Shown here: positions 1 to 13,020 of the stretch, in pieces
Layout: the number at the start of each line of letters is the position of its first letter
Position numbering within the stretch: position 1 is the first letter of the stretch
Assembly: GCA_963978545.1 (NCBI GenBank)
Contig: OZ021724.1
Span: 28,695,933-28,759,932 of the forward strand
Length of the DNA: 64,000 bases
Source: Linyphia triangularis
Taxonomy: Eukaryota > Arthropoda > Arachnida > Araneae > Linyphiidae
Direction of reading: 5' to 3'
Program-made: the position numbers and the translations under genes
Notes under the pieces: model-generated
Told to the model about the DNA's origin: nothing
What the model saw: only the letters and a program-made list of their open reading frames with translations
Database searches by the model: none

Positions 1-501
1 TTTTCATAAGAAGGCTGATGACTAATCTGAAATTTGAAGTTTATAAATAAAGCTGCAAACAAATGCTTCGTTAGTGGTTGAAATGTTAGTGGTTAAATTG
101 CTTTCGAACTAAGAATAGATAAAGATGGTACTTTCAGAAGTAGTAAAGAAATACATCGTTAAGTTGAATTGAATAGTTTATTTGCAGTTATTTACAAAAT
201 AGTTTATTTGCAGTTAAATACAAAAACAGAAAAAGGTTTCCACATATCGCTTCACAGACCAAATAATTACTGATCCTAAATTAGACGTCGTAAACAAGGA
301 CAACGAGGTTAAAATCCAAACTCTTATGATATGACTGCCCAAAATACTTCGATAACGTATAAATATTTCAAGTTTGTTTAAAGACCAATAAATCTGAGAA
401 CGCAGCAGTGTTCCGCCTACAAACCCCAAAGAGGTATAATATACTTGTGTGTGATTTTTTAACCAAGCTGAGACTATTTTTCGATCGCTCACGTTTCAGC
501 T
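1..501. other. AT-rich DNA with a short tandem duplication
   Basis: No recognisable gene. A 26-bp unit beginning atagtttatttgcagtta occurs twice head-to-tail at 173-198 and 199-224 with two mismatches. A 92-codon open frame on the minus strand (214-492) has no family features and runs through this duplication, so I treat it as chance. Confidence 0.5.
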
Positions 502-736
502 TAAACTTCAACTTAACTTGACATCACTAGACGGTAGATCGTCACAGTGCTCATAGGCAATTTATCCATTTTGGCGGTGTGAAAGCATAATGCTCGCCAA
601 ACCCCACAACCCTGTAGAGAACAAAAGGCTATAAGGTTTGGCAAGAATTATGTCTTCACTCCGCTAAAATGGATTAATTGCCTATGAGCACGGTGAAGAT
701 CTATCGTCTAGTGATGTCAAGTTAAGTTGGAGTTTA
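502..736. mobile_element. Palindromic MITE-like element
   Basis: Two arms of about 102 bp (502-603 and 634-736) are reverse complements with roughly ten mismatches, separated by a ~30-nt loop. Both arms contain the block cttgacatcactagacg and the block gtgctcataggcaatt. The outer ends are TA dinucleotides on both sides (TA-AACT...AGTT-TA), which would fit a TA target duplication of a Tc1/mariner-type MITE. There is no coding capacity. The arrangement (seen) fits a fold-back MITE; superfamily assignment is inference. Confidence 0.6.
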
Positions 737-2719
737 GTGTAGAGCTAGAACTTTAAAGTTGTGTTGTTTTTTGATGCGATGTCGCAGGTGTGTAGAAAAC
801 TTTAAAAATGGATTGAACAGAAATTTGTAAAATGAATATTTTTTTTAACCAACTTACCCTACGTGTTTTATTCATTTTAAATTAAACCGCTTGATTTTAA
901 AAGGGGGGGACCGCTGCACTCTTTTCGGAAAAAAAAACTTTATTTCCCGTTTTCGATTTTATGGATGTAGAAACATCGTCTAGCAATTCATAACCACTAT
1001 GTAGTTAAACTGCAAAGTTTCCGTTTGATATTAGAAGGGTTGGGTTGCGCATTATCGTGTAGGGGATGGATTTCATAAGTAATTGCATAAATTCCGTAGG
1101 AAAAATATAGAAACAAATTTAAAGTTTGCCCACTGAGAAAGTGGTGACCAGAAGAACAACTTAGGCAAACAAAATGGATGACACAATTAAAGCTTTTTGC
1201 CCTTTTATAACAAAATATCCAAACTTGACCAAGAGGATCGAACTTGATAAACAGGAGTGACCACCAAGTAGAGGAATAAAATTCAGTATTACAGCTATTT
1301 CTATTATTTATTTTTTTAATTTCGCTAAAAATGGGATATTTTTTAAATTCTTCCCTTGAAATAATGATTTTATTTGAGTTTTCGAATCATAATTTATTTG
1401 AGCTTTCTGGAAAATTTCAATTTACCAGAGATTATTAATTGTTTAGTTTTATTTAAGATGCATTGATATTTCTGGCTTTATCATTTATTTTTTTTCTGAA
1501 ATTCCGCGAGATTTATACCCTTTGAAGCTAAAAGGGGACTTCTACAGAATTTAAATTTGATTACTTTCCAAAATAAATAGTTAAAAAAAAATTACACTCG
1601 TCAGTAGGTAAATTTTTAATTGTAAAGTACACTAGAGGTATCTTGAATCCTAATTTGGATGTTGCTTATTACATATCTTTTTTTTTATCCTCCTGTGAAA
1701 TTCAAAAATTGTGAATTCCCCTTTTAAAATCAAGCGATTCAGGCATCATTACCTTCACCTAATATAATATTACTTTACTACATCAAATAGAATTTAATAA
1801 GTGTTTCAAAAGTAAAAACCAAAAAATCATTTCTACAATTCAATCTCAATGTATAAGTATGTCTGCCTTTATGTCGCATATCTGCACAAAATCTAATTGG
1901 ATGAATAAAACTCAACCCAATTAACATTTACTATTTACGTGGATAAGACATAGGAATTTATGTTTTAAGTTTCTATTTTAGCTTCTGAATACGGAACAAT
2001 AAGAGTTATACTAATTGTCAAATATCACTTTGAAGCTACTATTGGAAAATCTTCAATCACTTCAAGAATGTTACCAAAACAAACGATTCTTCATTCTAAG
2101 ATCTTTCAGAATGTCTTGAGTGGGTGAAATGTCATGAGTCACTGTAATCAAACAAATAAAAGACCTTACATTCATATATTCACTTCAATAAACAAATATT
2201 CGTCAACAAGCTATTGCCGAGAGCCATTATCGATGCTTCATTCGCTTCAATAGTACTGACTTTCTATTTCCCTGTTTGCGTGTCTTGAGCTTATTGGAAA
2301 GCCCAATCAAACTTTGGAAGCGAAAATCATTCATCATGGATAACGATGACTGTTGTTGTAAACTAAAGATAAGTTATTATTGTTATTATGTAAAAGTTAA
2401 TAATATATACGGCAATTAAAACTTAAATACAAATATCTTTAACAAGATTAAAAACTTGAAGGTGCAAAACTTAATTATTACTAAAAGTTAGATTGACTGA
2501 TATCTTAAAGAAAAAATAACAATGAATAACAAATTATTATTTTTGTTTAATTGTGGCTTGTTTTTTCTTATACTTTCAGTATAGTACTATACATATATGA
2601 ATTGAAGTAAAGCACTATAGCTTAAAATAATTACGGCAATAAAGATTTATCAAAAGTAAACTGTAAACCCTAATTTGGCAACTCTATTAGATCTTGAACT
2701 CTGTGAAGGAATCGGTACA
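737..2719. other. AT-rich non-coding stretch
   Basis: No gene, RNA gene or clear repeat seen. A few homopolymer runs (for example a G7 at 903-909 and T runs near 840 and 1680) and many short open frames under 60 codons. Nothing resembles conserved protein. Confidence 0.4.
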
Positions 2720-2738
2720 AATATATATATATATCCTT

Positions 2739-2823
<85 letters not shown>

Positions 2824-2835
2824 AATTTAAGGATT
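2720..2835. repeat. (TA)n microsatellite between inverted arms
   Basis: About 75 bp of pure TA dinucleotides (2743-2819) lie between atccttaaattata (2733-2746) and its exact reverse complement tataatttaaggat (2821-2834). Because (TA)n is self-complementary, the whole ~100-bp stretch can form one long hairpin or cruciform. Additional (AT)n precedes the left arm. Confidence 0.9.
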
Positions 2836-3763
2836 TATAGAAAAAGATATATATTTATTTTACTTTCAATTATCATTATGTTATTTTGCATTTGTACACC
2901 TTTTTGAAACTGCTTTAGTTCACTAAGTTGGTCTAGAAAAAATGAATGTTTGTGATTCACTTACAATGTTCAACTTTTGTATATGGATTTGTGGTGGCCA
3001 TGGGACCTGTCATTAAAGTCAAAAAAGAATGTATGCATAATGAAGCAGCAATTTAAAAAGTTATGTTTTTCAGCAATTTCCTTAAAAAGGTCTAACAATT
3101 TAAATCAAAATAGCTGCGCTAAAGACTATTTAAATGCTCTAAACATCCTAACCCCTGAAATGTCCTTAAAATTGGATAAAGGTGTAAAAAGTTGGAAAAC
3201 CCACGTCTTTCACACAGAGATCTTTTTGTAAACATGCCCATTAATGAATTTCCCTGCTTCGTTCCACCTACAATAAAGTATGATGTATAATTTACCCCAA
3301 TTTAGTTAATTTTTTACAAATGTAATTGTCATCGCCAAACCCGCCAAGTTGGCGTGTTGTTTGAATTTTTATAATTGAGGTTGTGGTAAGTTTGTTAGCC
3401 CCTCAGTTTTACTTAGAAACTACACAATTAGCACTAATGGAGACTAGGTTGTATTACTAAAGTCAACTGGAACCAGCAAATGGCCTGCGTAAGTTTGAAA
3501 CGTGTGACTTTTCCAGCCCAGTTCTTTCCACTTCAGTTCTTGCATTCTGGTCAAGCGCCAGGAACGTGTCAAAATCTTGAAAGATAAACATTGTCTAGTT
3601 TACAACCAGCGTTAAAAGGATAGTTACCACTGAGGTATTAGGCTAAGCAGTGCCACGAGTTCTTCTTTTCATAAGTATCTCTCTTATCAGCATTGCATTG
3701 ACTGATTATACATTGGGACATACATGTATCCTGAAATAAACAAATATATATATTTAAAAAAAA
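2836..3763. other. Non-coding stretch
   Basis: An 84-codon open frame at 2977-3231 (plus) has biased, low-complexity composition and no motif; I do not call it a gene. Locally GC rises a little at 3330-3660, without recognisable coding signal. Confidence 0.35.
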
Positions 3764-3989
3764 CTAGCTGTATGGCTACGAGTTGGGGAGACCCGTCCAC
3801 TTTGTAAAAAACATTTTACAAAATAAGGTCAATTTTAATGTTATGTTTGACAAAAACCTAATTAAAAGAGTAGAGCTACTCATTTTGAAAACTTCGAAGC
3901 TCTACACTTATTGGTAGTCGCTTTCTATAGCCAGTACAGACACACAGACTTGCACATTATATTATTAGACTCTATTATATTATTAGAGA
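3764..3989 (-). mobile_element. Short non-autonomous Helitron-like element
   Basis: Read on the minus strand, the element starts TCTCTAATAATATAATAG immediately after an A (3990) and ends ACAGCTAG immediately before a T (3763), the A|TC...CTAG|T arrangement of Helitrons. Ten nt before the terminal CTAG is a hairpin with stem ACGGGT/ACTCGT (one G-T wobble) and a 7-nt loop. There are no TIRs and no target duplication. At 226 bp it carries no Rep/helicase. Its 5' part (GTGTGTCTGTACTGGCTATAG) resembles the 5' part of the larger element at 46089-47404, supporting a shared family. Confidence 0.65.
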
Positions 3990-5014
3990 TAAGTCCTTTT
4001 CATGTAGCTTATTCATCAATCTACGACGTAAAATTTGGATCACATTGATTGAGTGATTCAAGAAATATTTTCAAACCTTAAATTGGCCTTATTTGGTGCC
4101 CTCCCCTTGTTTGTGCACTTAGCAAATTACATAATTAAAAAAAAATCTTTGCAAACGAGGAATAGTATGCGAATGAATTTCAAATTTCAATTTCATTTTT
4201 CTATGACTTACTTTTCAGTGACACTTACTCAAGATATTTATCTCAAGAAACCTGTATCTTCTTAAAGCGCAATTCTAAAGCTACAAGAAAATAATAACAA
4301 AAAAAGTGACTTCTAAGCTCAATATATTCCAAAAAAATTAACACAAAAGACGACCATCCTGCAGACTATTAACAATATCTTACCCGTCAAAGGTTGAATT
4401 ATCTGCAACTGTCTTCAAATCCCAAGTGATGAAGTTTGCCGAGACGTTATGAATAAAATGCAAATGAGAAACTGTAAAAAAAGAACATATCGAAGAGCTT
4501 TAAATGGAGCTTTTTGTGATTCTGACGTAGGCGTGACCTTGCGCGATTTTTTTTATAAGGTATTCGAATGCAAATGTGGTTGATTATTATTCAAGAGCTG
4601 TAAAATAGACTGTGATGAAACGACGAATAATCCATGGCGCCTTTGATGTTGAAAAATGACATGCATTATTGAACGTTCTTATGAGTTCATTAATTTACAG
4701 TTTCGGGAGATTTAAAATATGGCCAATTTAAAATATAAGTTAATAGAGAGCTTAGAATATTCTTGAAAACTAGGGTGGTTTTGAGTTAAAACGTGAGATA
4801 ATGAATTCCAAGAAACAAAAAGGAATTTAATTTGTGAAAAATATTTGATAGAGTAGTTAAGTGTGATAGTTATATTGATTTAATTATAGTATTAGTATAT
4901 TTTGAAATTATATTTCTTTTAATTAATATTGTGTTCTTTTCTTTGTCTTCTTAAACATAATAATATAATTCATAAAAGTTTTTAATATAAATTCTTTAAA
5001 TGCATTGCCAAATT
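3990..5014. other. AT-rich non-coding stretch
   Basis: Contains a 70-codon plus-strand open frame (4053-4265) with no family features, and otherwise unremarkable AT-rich DNA. No repeat recognised. Confidence 0.35.
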
Positions 5015-5250
5015 TTAAATACAATTGCAAGTTATTGAGTTCAGATCGAGTTTTATAGTGTTTAACGAATAAGAACAAGAAACCCATTCCGAATAACTTA
5101 CTAACTTCTTTTTTTCACCCAAATCTTTATTGAATACATTGTCATCTACAACGAGTCTATTTGCCAAGATTCAGCTGAATTGAAAAACGGAAAGTGGGTT
5201 AATTAGGCCTCTGAAGATTTTGCCTCGTCAACCTTATAAAGGAAAGCTTT
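5015..5250 (+). repeat. Unclassified interspersed repeat, copy A
   Basis: Shares with 5600-5840, 26195-26345 (inverted) and 45395-45640 a core that reads approximately 'gccaagattcag...', 'aagtgggttaattaggcct' and 'ctgaagatttt', preceded by 'gaatacattgtcatctac'. Copy A and the copy at 45.4 kb also share the upstream block around 'ttatagtgttt'. No coding capacity, TIRs or tail identified, so the class is unknown. Confidence 0.55.
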
Positions 5251-5360
5251 TAGTTACTATATATATAGCCAAATAGAAAATATTTGAATTAAGTTTGGTA
5301 TCTGGATAATCTAGCGTGAGTAAAAGCTGATATGTCTAAGATAAGGAAGGCAACAGAAAC

Positions 5361-5600
5361 ATATATCGTTTATTTGTTTTGAGTAAAAGAATTTTGGACA
5401 ACAGGAAAAAATTTCATCAATGATCGGTTAAAACTATTTCACTTATAGCCTTGCTACCGAATGCAAAGTTGAACTGATTGGACTTCAATCCATAATGTAT
5501 TTATGTATTCACGTTCAATTATCTTTTATTTATTTTGATTAAAACGATTTTGGCAACAGGAAAGAGTTTCAACAATGATAAGTTAAATGGAATTTATAAG
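5361..5600. repeat. Two degenerate tandem units
   Basis: The block 'ttttggacaacaggaaa' near 5392, followed by 'tttcatcaatgat', recurs as 'ttttggcaacaggaaa' near 5549, followed by 'tttcaacaatgat', a period of about 158 bp. It sits between repeat copies A and B and may belong to the same element. Confidence 0.5.
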
Positions 5601-5840
5601 TATTCCAAAGCGATTATAGAAGTATGTTGAAAAGTGACCTTTTAATGAGAGTGACAGTCCCCAAAATTTGAAAGACACAATGTCATTGACAAAGCATTCC
5701 ATCTGCCAAGTTTCAGCCCGATTGGATTGCACCAAGTGGGTCAATTAGGCCTCCGCAGATGTGAGAGGCAGCGACAAACACACTCATTTACCCAGCCAAC
5801 CAACCACTCCCAAATTCGTAGTTAATATTAGAGTTTTTTG
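5600..5840 (+). repeat. Unclassified interspersed repeat, copy B
   Basis: Contains 'gtgacagtccccaaaatt', 'acaatgtcattgac', 'ctgccaagtttcagcc', 'aagtgggtcaattaggcct' and a downstream 'gacaaacacactcattta' that leads into 'gtagttaatattagagtttt'. The same order of blocks is seen in the inverted copy near 26.2 kb and in the copy near 45.4 kb. This is the most complete copy in the window. Confidence 0.6.
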
Positions 5841-7369
5841 TTTTTTTTTAATTTATGTAAAGATTAATGAAAATAAATTTCTATAACTTATTAATTTAGA
5901 ACGCTATCATGAAAATGATAAAAGTAATATTGGAATTGAAAAGTTGACAACGTTTTAGACGAAATTTGTGAGATAGAAAGCAGTTTAACTTAAGAGTAAA
6001 CAGGAAGTTATAATTTTCTGCTCTAGTTTATAAGTAATTAGTTTCTAAGTTAAGCAACATAGTTGCCTCCAACTACATTATAATTCATCATCGGTTTGAC
6101 AAGCTTGTGTAAGTTATACATCGATATATCTGACTTATTCATGAACTAGGAAATCCAGTGACAATAAATGATTAACTTGCAACTAACCAATATAAACAGG
6201 TTTTACTTTTCAATCTGTTTCCAGATTCCGTGTCACTATTCATCAAATATAAGGACGGTATGATCAAAATGATATATTCGTTGCTCAGTTTAATAAATTA
6301 TTCATGGATAAAATTTCCAGTCGGAGTAACGTACCAAGATATATAGAAGAGTGCTCTTTTAAAATTGAGGCTTAGTAATGATTAAAATATAATTTCTTCA
6401 AACGCACGAAGTGCTTTTCAATATTGAAGAATCCCTTTGATGTATGACACATTTTAGAAATTGTATTTTATGCACTTTTGAATAAATGCAGAAAATACCA
6501 GAATTCCCTAAGAGAGTTTGAAACCAAAATTTGTACTTTGCAACGAAAAGTTTTGCATGAATGAAGAAGCTACGAATACAGCTGATAACTTTCTATAAGA
6601 AATTATAAATTTCTACATTTGCAGAAAAGTTTTTAATACTAATTGCATCTCAGACGATTAAAAATATATCCTTATAATACCTAGATAGTGCTTCATTTTA
6701 TTCCAAACAATTTCGCAAAAGGGCTTAGACTGGAAAAACATGTTTGCAGCACTATTTTTGATATTCTTAGCACTTGAAATGAATAGTGTTTTTAAGTAAA
6801 AATTATGTTTATATAACAAGACAAATATTTGATTTATCAGTCAATTTCGATAGATCTTATTTAAAAAAAGAAGTGTAAATAATCTCTCTATCTCTGTATA
6901 TATAAATACATATCCCTCTTTTCTCCCTCTCTCAACGCAAATTACATAACTTGAAGTGGCGTGTATTATCAGCGTACAAATTTGCATTAATCTATTACAA
7001 AAGTTTACTACGAAATATATGGCTACCACTTAAAAATACAAAAGGAATCATACCTAAGGATTATGTTACCTGATGAAATAAATCTACGGATCATAAGAAT
7101 AAATGATGTAACCTGATTTAAATTTCTTAAAAAAAAAAATGAAGTTAATTTATTTAAACCAAAATCCTTAAATCTGCAGTTACATATAAAAAAACAAGTA
7201 AAAATAACTAGCTTAAATCATTTTTTAAATGTCTAAGTCTTTCCTTAATGTATAATTTCACAGGAAATTCAAGTTACCTTTTACTTCACAATTTTTCTAC
7301 TTTTATCAAAAATTTAACCCATTCTTTTTTAATCCTATTTCGCACTATAATGTTAAGCATCTTTTCTGA
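5841..7369. other. AT-rich non-coding stretch
   Basis: No gene supported. A 62-codon minus frame at 6841-7029 is AT-rich with no motif. GC rises only at the right edge, at the boundary with the coding-like segment beginning near 7370. Confidence 0.4.
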
Positions 7370-7570
7370 GATCCTCCCCCACTGCTCCCTCTGCCCCCGA
7401 AAAAAAAAAGACGTCCCAGGTACCCAGACAAGTTCTCTGAGAGCAAACGTGACCTTGGAAATTCACTGTGGAGTTTCCCTGATTTTGAAGAGATGAAGGC
7501 CTTTCGCAAGAGCCTTGGGAAAATATTTACCGAAGCTCCGGTCGCATACCAAAATGCTCTAATCTTCTCC
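7370..7570 (+). CDS. Candidate terminal exon or coding fragment, function unknown
   Basis: A 66-codon stretch without a start codon, closed upstream by TGA at 7367-7369 and ending at TAG 7568-7570. It stands out by composition: near 50% GC against roughly 30% around it, with balanced amino acids rather than the Lys/Asn/Phe/Ile-rich translations typical of this window. Recognisable pieces are RYPDKFSESKRDLGN, then SLWSFPDFEEMKAF, then the C-terminal VAYQNALIFST. An AG (7369-7370) follows a pyrimidine-rich run, so it could be a 3' terminal exon with its acceptor there. I do not recognise the family. The opposite strand is also open here (7345-7572), with a Gly/Ser-rich translation that looks like a shadow. 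It could equally be a fragment of an unrecognised transposon. Confidence 0.3.
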
Positions 7571-10500
7571 ACCTAGAGTGTTGAAGTAATCAAATTCTGT
7601 AGAGCGATAGTTCGAATCATTGAACTAGGGTTGGCACGTAAAAGTAGCTTAGATGCAGCTTGGAAAAGCCATGAACCCCACTAGGAAGGTGCAAGGGAGT
7701 GCACTTGCACAAACCTGGAAAATAGCAATTGAAAGAATGTGAAGAAAAGTGGTATGGTCAACTGGAAATAGAACTATTATATAGGTTTTAAAATATTCAA
7801 TGGATAAGAGATTTAATGCATAACTATTTATTAAAATTTCATTATTATATTCAATTGAAAAATCAAGATTAAAACAATGAATTAAACACCTTCCATCCCC
7901 TTGAAAAACATTCTACCAACGCCAAGTTATGCGCTTAAGAGTTTTAAGGAGAGTCATATGCCCAAAAGATACTTTAAATCTAGTTAAATAATTTCTTGTA
8001 TTGAGATGTACATTGAAAGGATTTTGTAAAGTAACTATTAAGAAAGGTAAAACTTTGATATAAGTTTACGTTTCAATTTTAATTCGATAAAAATCTAGAG
8101 TTTTAAAATGTTCTTTTTAAAATTAGCACTTAATTTTTTATAAATCCGTTGGAATTTTTTTTTATTTTATTTAGTTTAAGATACACATTAAATTTAAGTT
8201 TCAATTTGTTTTTGTTTTTAGATTTAAAAAATAGAAATTTCATTTTGTATTTTAAGTTTATTTTCTTTAAATAACACGCAGTATCTCTTTAGTCAAGAAA
8301 TGTTTTGTACGTCTGTAACACACTGAATTAAGTATTTGAGAAAAAATTATACCCAATTTAAAGGTAATAATAATAAAGGTAATATCTAATTGTAATTAAC
8401 TATATTAAAACTTTAAAAAATTACAATTTTTATCTCAAATCATGAAAATCATTAATAGTAATAGTGTTTACTTTTTTTTAAAGATAATTTATACGTCAGA
8501 AAAACAAATTAAATTAATTTTTAAAATTTTGGCAATTAATATTATTTAATAGCTTTCTTTTTTTCTAATAAAGTAACGAAGTACGAGATATAGAGTAAAA
8601 TTTATTTAATGATATACAATAAATATCCCATTTTCAAAACACTTATAATGAAACCTTAAAATGTAAATACTTTCGTACCACTAAAAGAATTTTCCAACGA
8701 AAAGGCTAAAATCTTTAAAAACAAAATCAAGATTTTTAAGACAATAATATTGCTTATGTTTTTTCCGACTTGCCAACTTCATTTAGTTTAAAATCTTATT
8801 CAAATTGCAGTTTCTCAACGTCCTATCGTCAAATGTTATTATTGAAAGTATTAAGAAACTTTGATAATTACGCAATATCCCAAAGTGCGTGACGCTTCTA
8901 ATTATTCTGAAGAAAACAAAAGGCTTTTGTGGAAGCAAATCGGTTGCATTGTGTTATAAAAATACTTCAAGAAAATCACGCGATCTTATCAATCGTAAAC
9001 TTGAAAATTCTTTTTCAAGTCACGAACTAAAAGAACAAAAAATGTTTTATAACTCATTCGGATACTTTCTTCACATTTGAAATTTCTTTCATTTTTTCAT
9101 TTTTCATTTTTACCTTCAGATTGATTGTTTTATTACGTCGATGACTAATTTTCCAATAGTAAAATAGGTAATTTTACTAATTTTGTAGTAATGTTTTAGG
9201 AAAAAAGCTAATTCAAATTATCTTGTTTTAGCATTTAAGAAAGTTCTTTAAACACTTTGCCGAAAACGCACCCACAGCTTAACCCCCCATATCCACCCCC
9301 CATATCCCTACTCTATGATTCATAATAGAATTTACACTAGAGAATACATTATATTCATTTTTGTTTAAATGGAACCAACCACTAAAAATTACAAATAGTC
9401 TTTTCCGAGAAGTTACTTAAAAAAAATATTTAAAATTTCTATCAAAACTAAATTATTAACAAAGTTAACTAATTTTTAAAAATGTTCTGTGTAGTGAATA
9501 ATACTTAAAAAATCTATTTGTCCTGCGTACAATCTAAGTAAAGTTACTTCTTCACTACTACTTATCTTCAAAGTTCACTACTTTCTGTGACATCCTGACA
9601 GCAAACAACTAACGCAATGCAAAACCATTATATTCATTTCAAAATATTTTACCATATTTCACAATATTTTTAAACGGACATGTAATTACAGATAACTTAT
9701 ATTAACAAAAGTTTTCTTAAAAACAAAGTTTCTTCAAAAACAACGGCGTATCCTGAAACAGCCAAAACATAAGAATTTATGTTTTCCCTTTGACAACGGC
9801 AATTAAGTCCCGGAATATCGTCATAATGTTTTATCATTACATTTCACATCTATGAATTTCGGATAAATCCGTTTCTCGCGTCCTAGTCTTCTTCTTTTTT
9901 TTTTCTTCTTTTTTTTGAGAAAATATTGTTATAGCTTTCTCTAGAAATAAAACTAATCTCGAAAACCTACTGCTTTGTTCCATTTTAGTGTGATGATAAT
10001 TACTACTCACAATGACGTTTATTTCCCTACGTTATTTTTGCAGATAGAATAAATGTAATGGTAATTACGTTTAATGCCGTATAGTTTAACAAAGTACATA
10101 GAGAATAATCTAGAATGATTCTTTTAAGGAAGTTTGAGTGCTTTTTGATCTATGAAACGTCCGTAAGATTAAAAGTACGTTTAAAAAGAAATACACCTTC
10201 TTGAAATTAACGGGTTGAAGTGTTTCAACGGTAGTCAGGATTATATGTGATAACAGGAGTCCACAGTTAAAAATTTAATTAAAACATCTAGATAGCTAGT
10301 TAATTAATTCTATGCCGTTAATTGATAGCTTTGGGGAAATGATTGTTTAGCTAGAGATGAGCTTGTTTAATTGCTATTAAGCCTCTTTGATTAAATATTT
10401 TATTATAACCAGCAATTAAAACACATTTAGAATAGGGCTAATGGGAAAAATTTTAAGTGGACTTATATATATACTTTTTTTCCTGTACACATAATAAAAC

Positions 10501-12989
10501 GATGTTTTATTAGTACGAAAGACTTGTTTAGTTCGCTTTGTTTGAAAAACGTGAGATTATAAAATTCATTACACTTTATATGCAATATCATGAGCCGACA
10601 TCAAAGAAAAAATTTTAGAAAAATATGTTTTTAATTAAATTTCTATTTAACGCATTATGATAAAATCCTAGTCCAGAAAAATGTAATCAGTACAGTAAAA
10701 TGTAAAAATAAAACATAATTATGTTTTATTAAATTACAAAAACTTATTTGATATTGCTATTTTCTTACTGAAACTTTCTATGATGAATTTCGAGAAAGGC
10801 CTATTTCGAAAAAATTTTGCAGGCCTACTCCCTGACACTATTTATTAAAGAAAACCATCTTACTATTTTATGATAACATAATAGTCAGAAATTACACCAA
10901 AAATTCCAGGTAATTACAACTTTTTGAAAGAAATTAAATTTTTGAGAAAGCTAATATTTAAAAATACTTAAAAGAGCTATTGTTTTAATATTTCTTTTCA
11001 ATTCTAAGAATTCTTAAACACATTTTTAAGATCATCAAACTATATCTTGCGCTATTATACCCCAGAAATAAACAAATAAAATGAATGCAAACACGTATTT
11101 TAAGTAAAACTTAGGTGATAAGGTAATTTCCATATTTGACTGTCCATAAAAATTACATCACTGATACTAACATCTGAAAATTCACTAATTACTGAATATT
11201 TGATGACTAGATTTTCCGATTTCTTTATAATTAAATTATATTTGAGTATTTAAATTTTTTCTTATCTTTGAGTAGTTAGTGACACTTTGCGGTGAATACA
11301 TACATAAAAAATAAATTGCATTCTCATAACATTTTATTAAAGCTATAAAAAATCAATTCCTTTCTTCAGAGACAAAACTATGTATTATCTACTTGAACTT
11401 TTTTTAACTAAAACACACATGATGTTATCGAAATGGTGTCTAGAAAAAAATAGAAAAAAAAAAAAAATCTGCCAAGAATATGATTTTGGTTTTTTCGCCT
11501 TTCTCATTCAAGTTTTTTCCCACGAGAAAATACAAAGTATTGTATTTGACGTTTTGTTGTCGTGAGATAGAAGAGGTTTTTTTTAATATCTTATTACTGA
11601 TCTCTTGACTTCTAAAAGAGGTTTTATAACTGAGTGGGTTGAAAAGTTTTTTGTTTTTTTTCTTAAGTTAAAGATTATATTATATCGCCAATCTATAAGT
11701 CGCTCATTTTTTGTGACATAAATAATACATCATCGTTATCGATTGACACTTTTTCACTTTTCAAAATAGTGTTTATTGAAAAATGTCTCATTGGCATTTA
11801 AGATTTTCTCGTGCAAGATCAACACACAAGCTTTAATGTGCTTTATATCTTTAAAATCAAATCTGGACTTATGTGAGTTGTCCAAGTGTCAAAGTGGATG
11901 TTTTCTTGGAGGACTTTTAAAGGGGAATAACGAGGTTTTATCTTTAGGAAATGGAAAAAATTTAGAAATTCCCCCACCCACCGATAATCATTGTGATGTT
12001 ATTTGTCATAATCTATCCATCGTGCCTATTTCCACACTATGAAACAAAGGTTCAATCCCGAAATATTTTGCAATCTTGGGGAGCATTCTACTCAAGAACG
12101 TTGGTCCAGCTAATTTTTTTTTTATATAAAATTCTGATCTTCTGAATTAGGTTCCTTATTATAATTTCATCAAATCCTATTGTTGAGAGAACTTTATAGA
12201 CTTTATGTTTTTTTTTTTATTTTTTTATTTATGTAATGAAAAAGTATTTTACACTTCATTTAAATTGGTTCTAAGGCATAATATTTTGCTATAATTTGTT
12301 TTTTCATGCAAACCAGCTCCCAATTTAAGTTAGAAGTCAGATAGAAAGCGATCAACGATTATTTTTTGAATATTTTATTGAATGTAGAAAAATCCTAACA
12401 TTAGAATATTCTTATCTGCTCGAAAAAAATTCAGTCATCACTTGCTAAAAATCAACTCTCAGTTAAGTGAAATATAAACGGGGAAAAAAAAAAAATTCCG
12501 TTCGTCTTTTAACAATGAGTCATGACAAATTTGGACGGTTTGTAGTTCAACTCATTTTATGTTAATATTCGAACAATTCCGATTTCTTTGTATAGATCAG
12601 TATATTCTTAAACAACTAATATTTTTCTACATTTTATGAAAAATTCAAAATAATATTTCACTTGGTAGAAAAACTTGTAGCGGTTCTACGCTCAATGAAG
12701 CATTGTAATCTTCACTGAGTTTATTAAATACTGAAATGTTTCTTTTTAAGAATACAAAGAATAGATCTTTGTATGAATGTAAACTTTCTGAGTAAAAATT
12801 TCAAACATTTTTGTCGAATAATATTTCAATATATTTTAAATATTTTAGAATCGTTAATTTTTATTTTCACTTATCACTTTCCATGTTATTAAAAGAATAC
12901 TATAGGAGCAAAGTGTGTAAATAATTTGATATACGAATTAAGTTTGACTAAAAGTTGAATTTTAAACGTATGAATGTTTAGTTTGCCAC
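7571..12989. other. Long AT-rich gene-free stretch
   Basis: About 5.4 kb with no supportable gene. Details seen: a small hairpin at 7688-7710 (stem gtgcaag/cttgcac); a doubled 'ccccccatatcc' near 9284-9308; T-rich tracts near 9895-9915; a B-box-like ggttcaatccc near 12050 without a matching A box. Open frames of 61-88 codons (8889, 11380, 11776) have biased composition and no motifs. Confidence 0.45.

Positions 12990-13018
<29 letters not shown>
12990..13018. repeat. Poly(A) tract
   Basis: Uninterrupted run of about 29 A. No retroelement body could be recognised immediately upstream, so it is not assigned as a retroelement tail. Confidence 0.9.

Positions 13019-13020
<2 letters not shown>

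Noticed and set aside
2977..3231. 84-codon plus-strand frame as a small gene
   Set aside because: Biased composition and no motif, promoter or conservation evidence available.
12040..12065. B-box-like ggttcaatccc suggesting a tRNA or SINE
   Set aside because: No A box at the proper distance, no cloverleaf, no flanking duplication.
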